From positions 1 through 64,000 of the forward strand of contig NZ_BDBV01000062.1 in the NCBI RefSeq assembly GCF_001613165.1: a DNA stretch of 64,000 bases, in the 5' to 3' direction. The notes beneath the pieces were generated by a model. It had not been told where the DNA came from. It searched no databases and saw nothing but the letters and a program-made list of their open reading frames with translations. Made by a program: the position numbers and the translations under genes. Every line of letters begins with the position of its first letter. Positions within the stretch are counted from its first letter, which is position 1. Origin of the DNA: Nocardia mexicana NBRC 108244 (lineage in GTDB: Bacteria > Actinomycetota > Actinomycetes > Mycobacteriales > Mycobacteriaceae). This document shows, piece by piece, positions 58,086 to 64,000 of this stretch.

Positions 58086-59039
58086 GTGACCGACGATCGT
58101 AATGTGTTCGGGCGAACCGCCTTCGGCCGCCGGAATCTGTTGCTCGGTGCCCTGGGCCTCGCCGCGTCCGCCTGCGCGGATACCGACGCCCGCACATCGG
58201 CGCCGCGGGAGGCGGATCCGGTGTTGAGCACCCGGGTCGACCCGGCCGCGGCCGAGGAGCACTTCGCCGCGCTGGAGCGGAAGTACGATGCGCGCCTGGG
58301 CGTCTACGCCATATCGACCGGTACGGCCGTATCGCTGGCCTACCGCGCGGACGACCGCTTCGCCTTCTGCTCCACGTTCAAGACGCTCGCGGCGGCCGCC
58401 GTCCTGCAGCGGCATCCGATGTCGTACCTCGACACCGTCGTCCGGTACACGCGGGAGGACGTGAACTCGATCTCGCCGGTGGCCCAGGACCATATCGAGA
58501 CCGGCCTGACCATCCGCGAATTGTGTGATGCCGCAATCCGATTCAGCGACGGCACCGCGGGCAATCTGCTGATGCGCGATATCGGCGGCCCGGAGCAGCT
58601 CACCGCCTACCTGCGCAGCCTGGGCGACACCGTCGGCCGCATGGACCAGTACGAGCCCGAACTGAACAGCGATCCGCCCGGCGATCCGCGCGACACCATC
58701 ACACCGCGCGCCCTCGCCGCCGACTACCAGCAGGTCGTGCTCCGCGGGGCGCTACCGCCGGAAAAGCAGGCGCTGCTGAAGGATTGGCTGCAGCGCAGCG
58801 CCACCGGCGCGCAGACCATCCGGGCCGGGGTGCCCGCCGGTTGGACCGTCGCCAACAAGACGGGGCACGGTGATTTCGGCCGCGCCAACGATGTCGCCGT
58901 CGTCTGGCCGCCGGACGGCGCACCGCTGATCCTGGCGATCATGACCGACCGCACCGGATTCGACGCCGCGCCACCGTATCCCATGATCGCGGACGCCGCG
59001 GCCTACCTCTCCAAGGCGTTCCATCCGCCCGCGCGGTAG
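58086..59039 (+). CDS. bla: Class A beta-lactamase
   Basis: A 317-residue class A beta-lactamase that hydrolyses beta-lactam antibiotics. All motifs are present: STFK (Ser 96, Lys 99), SDG at 154-156 in place of the usual SDN as in mycobacterial BlaC, EPELN with the deacylating Glu 190, and KTG at 258-260. The N-terminus has twin Arg (FGRRNLLLGALG) and ends in ASAC, suggesting Tat export and perhaps lipid anchoring at Cys 30, although the lipobox is weak. It is the second gene of the TetR operon. The SDG motif is linked with broader substrate use in BlaC. Confidence 0.95.
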   Translation: MTDDRNVFGRTAFGRRNLLLGALGLAASACADTDARTSAPREADPVLSTRVDPAAAEEHFAALERKYDARLGVYAISTGTAVSLAYRADDRFAFCSTFKTLAAAAVLQRHPMSYLDTVVRYTREDVNSISPVAQDHIETGLTIRELCDAAIRFSDGTAGNLLMRDIGGPEQLTAYLRSLGDTVGRMDQYEPELNSDPPGDPRDTITPRALAADYQQVVLRGALPPEKQALLKDWLQRSATGAQTIRAGVPAGWTVANKTGHGDFGRANDVAVVWPPDGAPLILAIMTDRTGFDAAPPYPMIADAAAYLSKAFHPPAR

Positions 59040-59043
59040 CGCG

Positions 59044-60663
59044 TCACCAGCGGCTGCTCGTACCGAACAGGCCGTCCAGCGCGGTGATGAAGAACGGGAA
59101 GTGACCGGCGAACCGGTGCAGGTTCTGATCGCGGTCGAATCCGCCGAACCAGTACAGACCCGCCTGCCGGTCGGCGCCGGGATTCAGTTCCCGGAAGGTG
59201 CGGATCCAATTGTCCGTGCGGCCTCCGACGATGGTGAACGGCAGCGCCCGGGAGAAGATCACCTCGCGGTCGGCGGGCGGAATCCGGTCGGGGCCAACGG
59301 CATCCAGCCCGCGCTGCAGGGCCCGCACCTGCCCGGCCAGCTGTCGCCCGGCGGCGGTGCGGACCGGCAGATAGCGCGGCAGCAGCAGCGCCGCCGCCCC
59401 GCCCAGCGCGATCGCGACGCCGACCAGCGCGTGGCCGCCGGTGATCGCCAGCGCGACCGTCACCCCGGCCCCGATCACCACCAGCGCCGCGCCCAGCCAG
59501 AACGCCGGGCCGCGCCGGGTCCGGTCGATCAGTGTGCCCCGGGTGAGCGCATCCTCGCGCAGTGCCGCGCGGGCCGATTCGCCGCTCACCCGGCCCGCCT
59601 GGCGCAGCTCCGAGACCAGCACCGACTCGGTGCCGTCGGGCAGCAGCGCCCGGTACACGGCCTGTTCGTAGCCGCGCAGCTGATCGTCGGCCGGGTTGAC
59701 GCGGCTGATCCGCCAGTCCGAATCGCTGACCTGAGTGACCCAGAGGTAGCGGCGCACCGCGAGATCCACGACGGTCGCGGCCAGGTCGCTCGCATCGGCG
59801 GAGCCGTCCAGCAGCAGTCCGGCCTCGCCCGGCAGCACACCGCCGGGAGACGCGAACTGGGCCTGATTTCCGTTCTGCTGCACCGGATCCAGCGTGTCCT
59901 GCCCGGCCAGCGCCGCCGCGTCCTGCCGCCGCGCCCAGGCCACGTAGCCCGCGGCCGCGGCCAGGCCCAGCAGCAGCGCGCCGAAGGCGACGAGCACCGG
60001 CGTCGTGATAGCGAAGGCGCTCGGCTCGTCGCCGGTGATATCGGCGTTGGCGGGCACGGTGCCCGGCGGCATCTGCAGCGTGAGGTCGATCATGTCGCCC
60101 TTGTGCAGACCCTCCTTGTACAGCGAGAGCACGCCGTCCGGCTCCACGCGCACATCGGCGCACGGCTGCGACGTGCCCACCGGGCCGATCTTGCAGTCGA
60201 CGATTCCCATCTGATAGCTGGGGCTGATCACCGAGGCGGTGATCGACGCGACATCGGTATTGAGCACCCCGCTCCACCGGAAGATCTGGGTGCCCGGCGC
60301 ATCGTTGACCACGTTGTGCACCGTGTACTTGTACGACGATTCGCCGGGCTGTGCGTCGATGCTGAACCGGTCGTTGTCCACCTTCGCCGTACCGGGACCG
60401 GTGGCGGAGACATCGGTGACGGCGAAGCGCCGTTCCCCCTTGTCCTTCAACGCGACCCGCAGCGGCACCGCCATATGGAACTGCCCGCCCGGCGGCACCT
60501 GCACCGTCTCGGCAACCTCGAGCAACCCCTCTTCGCTCAACTTGATGTCCGCATTGATCGTCACCCCATCAGCCGACTGGGCCTGGGCGGCAGGCGAGGC
60601 AACGAACAACCCCACCAGAACTAGCAACAGAGCGCCCAGGGCGCCCCCCCGAAAGATCAGCAT
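59044..60663 (-). CDS. DUF2207 membrane protein
   Basis: A 539-residue protein with a signal peptide (ending near PAAQA). A beta-rich outer domain follows to about residue 225 (VTINADIKLSEEGLLEVAETVQVPPG). One membrane helix comes next (VLVAFGALLLGLAAAAGYVAW), then a cytoplasmic part with LLDGSADASDLAATVVDLAVRRYL, and two more helices near 390-430. This is the DUF2207 layout. Function is unknown; envelope-related roles are often suggested. The end is convergent with bla, 4 nt away. Confidence 0.9.
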   Translation of the reverse strand: MLIFRGGALGALLLVLVGLFVASPAAQAQSADGVTINADIKLSEEGLLEVAETVQVPPGGQFHMAVPLRVALKDKGERRFAVTDVSATGPGTAKVDNDRFSIDAQPGESSYKYTVHNVVNDAPGTQIFRWSGVLNTDVASITASVISPSYQMGIVDCKIGPVGTSQPCADVRVEPDGVLSLYKEGLHKGDMIDLTLQMPPGTVPANADITGDEPSAFAITTPVLVAFGALLLGLAAAAGYVAWARRQDAAALAGQDTLDPVQQNGNQAQFASPGGVLPGEAGLLLDGSADASDLAATVVDLAVRRYLWVTQVSDSDWRISRVNPADDQLRGYEQAVYRALLPDGTESVLVSELRQAGRVSGESARAALREDALTRGTLIDRTRRGPAFWLGAALVVIGAGVTVALAITGGHALVGVAIALGGAAALLLPRYLPVRTAAGRQLAGQVRALQRGLDAVGPDRIPPADREVIFSRALPFTIVGGRTDNWIRTFRELNPGADRQAGLYWFGGFDRDQNLHRFAGHFPFFITALDGLFGTSSRW

Positions 60664-60740
60664 GGGGCCGTAGCTTAGACGGCTTGCTATCCTGCGTCAG
60701 CGGCTGTTTGGAGACCTGAAAGAACTGGGGGCACGGGGGA

Positions 60741-62072
60741 GTGAGTCAACCACCCTACGGGCATGGTCCGAATCCGCCTGGCGGTCGGCCGATCCCGCCG
60801 CCAGGGCCCGGGGCGCCGCGACACGACCCGCCGCCTGGTTACGGTGCGCCGCCGCCCGGCTATCCCGCGCCTCCGCCTGCTCCTGACCACGGCACTCCGC
60901 CGGGTTACGGTGCGCCTCCGGGGCAACCCGCACCTCCCGGATATACACCTCCGCCTCCTGGCTACGGTGCGCCTCCGGGTCAGGGTCCGCCTCCTGGCTA
61001 CGGAGGGTCTCCAGGCCGTGCTGCGCCCCCTGGTTATGCCGCGCCTCCTGGCTACGCACCTGCGCCTTCGGGCTACGGGGCACCCGCGGGATATCCCGCA
61101 CCGCCGCCGGGTTACGGTGCGCCGGTTCCGGGGTATCGGCCGCCGATGCCACCGCCGCCTCCCTACGGGCCGCCGGGCAGGCCGCCGCAACGCAAGCGCG
61201 GGGGTGGGCTGGCCGTGGTGCTGATCGTGCTCATCCTGCTGGTGACCAGCGGGCTGGTGCGCACCGCGATCCGTACCGGTGTGCACGCCGCGAACTCCGG
61301 TGACCAGCCGAGCTACACCTACGCGCCGACCACCGGAAGATCCTCGGGCACCGCGGGAGTCGCGGCGACCGACGCCAATCCGCTGCTGGCCGACCCGGGT
61401 TCGCCGCTGAGCCCCGCCCGCTGCAACTACGCGCCGTGGGGCACCCAGGTCGATGCCGCGCGAAAGTTCTTCGAGAGCGCGGCAACCTGCCTCGAGCAGG
61501 CATGGCGGCCGGTGATGTCGGCCGCGAAACTGTCGTTCACGCCCCCGAATCTGAGCGTCACCGCGACCACCGCCGGGATCAGCACGCCCTGCACCGGCAG
61601 CAGCAGCAATTTCGCGGCCTTCTACTGCGGCGCGAATCAGACCATCTACATGCCGGTCAGCCAGCTGCAGACCGAGATGTTCAAGGATCGGTGGGAGATC
61701 TACCTGTCGGTGTTCGCCCACGAGTACGGCCACCACATCCAGGCGCAGTCCGGAATCCTGCTGGAGGCCAACAAGCAGCGCCGCGAGTCCGGCACCAGCA
61801 GCGCGCGGGGGCTGGAGCTCTCGCGGCGAGTCGAGTTGCAGGCCAACTGCTTCGACGGAATGTTCGTGGCGGCCACGGCGGGCGGCGGCTCGCTGACGCC
61901 GACCCAGACCGGCAACACCAAGAAGGATGCCTACGGTCGGGGCGACGCCGCCGGCGATATGCGCGATCATGGCTCGGCACAGCACATGGGCGACTGGTTC
62001 AGCACCGGCTTCGACCAGAACCGTTCCGCGCAGTGCAATACGTTCAAGGCCCCAGCGAGTCAGGTGAGTTGA
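60741..62072 (+). CDS. Proline-rich membrane-anchored neutral zinc metallopeptidase
   Basis: A 443-residue protein of the neutral zinc metallopeptidase (YpfJ-like) group. Residues 1-155 are Pro/Gly/Tyr repeats (APPGYG and relatives). A membrane helix at about 160-185 anchors an outer catalytic domain of about 230 residues. HEYGHHIQA is the HExxH site and LSRRVELQANCF supplies the third zinc ligand (Glu). ARCNYAPW, TCLEQAW, ACNTF-like Cys point to disulfides. It is the first of two tandem paralogues. Confidence 0.9.
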   Translation: MSQPPYGHGPNPPGGRPIPPPGPGAPRHDPPPGYGAPPPGYPAPPPAPDHGTPPGYGAPPGQPAPPGYTPPPPGYGAPPGQGPPPGYGGSPGRAAPPGYAAPPGYAPAPSGYGAPAGYPAPPPGYGAPVPGYRPPMPPPPPYGPPGRPPQRKRGGGLAVVLIVLILLVTSGLVRTAIRTGVHAANSGDQPSYTYAPTTGRSSGTAGVAATDANPLLADPGSPLSPARCNYAPWGTQVDAARKFFESAATCLEQAWRPVMSAAKLSFTPPNLSVTATTAGISTPCTGSSSNFAAFYCGANQTIYMPVSQLQTEMFKDRWEIYLSVFAHEYGHHIQAQSGILLEANKQRRESGTSSARGLELSRRVELQANCFDGMFVAATAGGGSLTPTQTGNTKKDAYGRGDAAGDMRDHGSAQHMGDWFSTGFDQNRSAQCNTFKAPASQVS

Positions 62073-62079
62073 TTCCCTC

Positions 62080-63333
62080 ATGAACCAGCCCCCGGGAAAT
62101 CCACCGCCGCACGGCTTTCCGCCGCCGTATGGCCCGCAGCCCGGCCAGCCGCCCTACGGCCCGCCACCCGGTTACGGGCCGCCACCGGGCTACGGCCCGC
62201 CACCCGGATACGGGGCACCCCCCGGCTACGGCCCACCTGGCCAGCGGCCGCCGTACGGGGCTCCGCTGCCCCCGCCCGGCATGCCGCGACCGCCGTACGG
62301 TCCGCCGCTACCCCCGCCGGGCTACTACGGGCGTCCCTATCCACCCCCGCGCTCGGGCGGTGGCGGTGCCGTCGGCGTGGTGTTCGCGGTGCTGCTGGTC
62401 TTCGGCGTGGTCGGCGCGCTGGTGGTCTTCGCCACGGTCGGCGCCACCACCAACGACCCGTCGAAGTACTCCTACGACACACCCAGTTTCACCTTCGCCC
62501 CGCCGAGCTCCACCACGACGACGGCGAGCTCGCCCACCACCTCCGGACGCGCGACGACCTCGCGGTCCGCCTCCACCAGCCGCGCCGCGACCTCGACGAA
62601 ACCCGCTGGGCCGCAGCCGGTCCTGGCGACCGGCGACAATCCGCTGTTCCGCGACCCGGAGTCGGGTCTGGTCAATATCGAGTGCGGCTACCCGCGGTGG
62701 GGCGCCACCGTCGCGGCGGCGCAGGCCTTCTTCGACGCCGCCAAGACCTGCCTGGACAACATGTGGAAGCCGGTGCTGCAGGCGGCCAACCTGCCGTTCT
62801 CCACCCCGACCGTGTCGGTTCCGGCCCGGGCGTCAGGCGCGACCTCGCCCTGCACCAGCTCCGGCGGCAGCTTCGCCGCGTTCTACTGCTCGACCAACCA
62901 CACCATCTACATGCCGCTGGACACCATCCAGGTCGACGAGTACGGCGACGATTCGGTGATCTACCTGATGGTCTTCGCGCACGAATACGGCCATCACATC
63001 GAGGCGATCAGCGGCGTCTCCCAGAAGTCGCACAAGGAGCGCTACGAGGCCGGGCCGACTTCGGCGAAGGGACTGGAACTTTCGCGCCGGCTCGAGCTGC
63101 AGGCGCAGTGCTTCGGCGGCATGTTCATCGGCTCGTCCAACCACGTGGGCACGATCAGCAACGATCAGGCGGGCCGCACCATCCGCGACAACTACTCCCG
63201 CGGTGACGGGCCGGGCGACACCAGAGACCATGGCACCAAACAGAATTACGGATCCTGGTACGAGCACGGATACACCAACAACCGCACCCAGAAGTGCAAC
63301 ACCTGGGTGGCGTCGCCGGCCGACGTCTCCTGA
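62080..63333 (+). CDS. Second proline-rich zinc metallopeptidase, paralogue
   Basis: A 417-residue paralogue of the gene just upstream, 7 nt after its stop. It keeps the Pro/Gly/Tyr-rich tail (about 1-90), a membrane helix (VGVVFAVLLVFGVVGALVVFA), a Thr/Ser-rich linker and the catalytic domain with HEYGHHIEA and LSRRLELQAQCFGG. It ends TQKCNTWVASPADVS. The pair probably arose by duplication and may form a complex at the cell surface. Confidence 0.9.
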   Translation: MNQPPGNPPPHGFPPPYGPQPGQPPYGPPPGYGPPPGYGPPPGYGAPPGYGPPGQRPPYGAPLPPPGMPRPPYGPPLPPPGYYGRPYPPPRSGGGGAVGVVFAVLLVFGVVGALVVFATVGATTNDPSKYSYDTPSFTFAPPSSTTTTASSPTTSGRATTSRSASTSRAATSTKPAGPQPVLATGDNPLFRDPESGLVNIECGYPRWGATVAAAQAFFDAAKTCLDNMWKPVLQAANLPFSTPTVSVPARASGATSPCTSSGGSFAAFYCSTNHTIYMPLDTIQVDEYGDDSVIYLMVFAHEYGHHIEAISGVSQKSHKERYEAGPTSAKGLELSRRLELQAQCFGGMFIGSSNHVGTISNDQAGRTIRDNYSRGDGPGDTRDHGTKQNYGSWYEHGYTNNRTQKCNTWVASPADVS

Positions 63334-63348
63334 CCCCCTGCGCCGCAG

Positions 63349-64000
63349 TCAGTTCCGCCGCCGCAGCTCCTCCAGCCACTGTGCCGTCTCGTCGGGTTCG
63401 AGCGGTTCGCCGCCCATGATGTCGACCACCGCATGGCCGACACAGGCGGCGCCGAGCACCCGATTCGCGATAGCCTCGGCGTCGCCCCACGGCAGATAGG
63501 GCTTGGTGATCAGCAGCGACGCGATGCCGTGCGCGGCGGCCCACAACTCCAGCACGACGGGCAGCGGATCGCCGGATGTGATCGTCCCGGCGTCCATGGC
63601 CGCCTGCACGGTCTGCGAGAACCGTTGGAACGCACCGCTGCTCATGACCTGATCGACGGCGCTCGGGCCCGGGCCCGAGGTGGCCGCGGTGGCGACCCGA
63701 TACTGTCCGGGGTGCTCCAGGGCGAAGCGCACGTACGCCATGCCTTGATCGCGCATCTGCGTGATCGGCGATCGCTCGGGATCGGTGGCGGCCACGATGG
63801 CCGCGTCCAGGTTCTCGAAGACCTGCGCCAGGGCGGCGTCGATGAGCGCCTCCTTGTCGGCGAAGTGCCGGTAGATCGACGGCGCGCTGACGCCGACGAT
63901 CTTGCCCACCTCGCGGATCGACACCGCATCGGCGTTTCCGGTGCGCGCCATCAGGTCCCGAGTGGCCTCGAGGATCTCCTCGCGCAGCTGGGCGCCGGTG
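63349..64000 (-). CDS. TetR family regulator, N-terminal end outside window
   Basis: At least 217 residues are visible; the frame stays open to the window edge (AQLREEILEATRDLMARTGN). The true start is therefore beyond 64000, not the internal Met. The helix-turn-helix is SIREVGKIVGVSAPSIYRHFADK. The C-terminal domain has a YVRFALEHPGQYRVA stretch like the TetR_C_13 type. It converges on the second metallopeptidase gene with a 15-nt gap. Confidence 0.9.
   Translation of the reverse strand, partial: TGAQLREEILEATRDLMARTGNADAVSIREVGKIVGVSAPSIYRHFADKEALIDAALAQVFENLDAAIVAATDPERSPITQMRDQGMAYVRFALEHPGQYRVATAATSGPGPSAVDQVMSSGAFQRFSQTVQAAMDAGTITSGDPLPVVLELWAAAHGIASLLITKPYLPWGDAEAIANRVLGAACVGHAVVDIMGGEPLEPDETAQWLEELRRRN

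Overview
The window is high-GC actinobacterial DNA. It most likely comes from Nocardia or a close mycolic-acid-bearing relative. The evidence is an actinobacterial QcrB, a wax-ester-synthase/DGAT-like acyltransferase, an aminotransferase of the Mycobacterium Rv3722c type beside the SRP RNA gene, tandem MMPL exporters, a DUF3558 lipoprotein, XRE/DUF397 pairs and a BlaC-like class A beta-lactamase with an SDG motif. GTG and TTG starts and ATGA overlaps are common. These family calls come from reading the protein sequences; no database search was run.

1-10 kb: two MMPL/RND exporters on the minus strand face a TetR regulator across a double palindromic operator. The TetR gene overlaps an Rrf2-type regulator, followed by a heterodimeric ABC exporter whose two genes are bridged by a 26-codon ORF. 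10-15 kb: tgt, a YhhQ-type queuosine-precursor transporter and gluQRS lie within 5 kb and suggest queuosine salvage, with proline/glutamine-rich DUF4190 and RDD membrane proteins between them. 15-24 kb: DUF309 and DUF397 proteins, a stand-alone qcrB, a WS/DGAT-like acyltransferase carrying an in-frame repeat insertion, a mycothiol-type DinB protein, tRNA-Ser(GGA), a membrane-anchored Cys protein, the SRP RNA, aspC, a methyltransferase and a HhH-GPD protein. 24.8-28.7 kb: the ssuCBAD sulfonate uptake and desulfonation operon.

About 30.7-42.6 kb is an integrated pSAM2-like element (actinomycete integrative and conjugative element). It carries a minus-strand operon of small overlapping genes (several winged-helix proteins, a wHTH-DUF6968 protein and a protein ending in an Lsr2-like DNA-binding domain). 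A divergent XRE/DUF397 pair lies across an array of TCGGGA palindromes. The transfer and replication genes follow (a 40-residue membrane peptide, a conserved 157-aa protein, an FtsK/TraB-type translocase, an HUH RepSA-type initiator), then a large serine integrase. The element's ends could not be fixed.

42.9-52 kb: a flavin reductase, an SDR, an amino-acid ABC importer, a luciferase-like monooxygenase and a dipeptide-type ABC importer. The importer's ATPase gene is cut off and joined tail-to-tail to a Fic gene that has also lost its 3' end, which looks like a deletion scar. This region and the ssu operon suggest scavenging of organosulfur or amino compounds. 52.6-55.9 kb: a two-gene cassette, both genes with TTG starts, of an ATP-grasp ligase and a 659-aa protein I do not recognise; it is the best candidate here for an undescribed system. 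56-64 kb: a ROK regulator behind a possible leaderless Cys-Cys leader peptide, a TetR/beta-lactamase operon, a DUF2207 protein, two tandem proline-rich zinc metallopeptidases and a TetR gene cut by the window edge. Dispersed palindromic and tandem repeats occur between and inside genes throughout.
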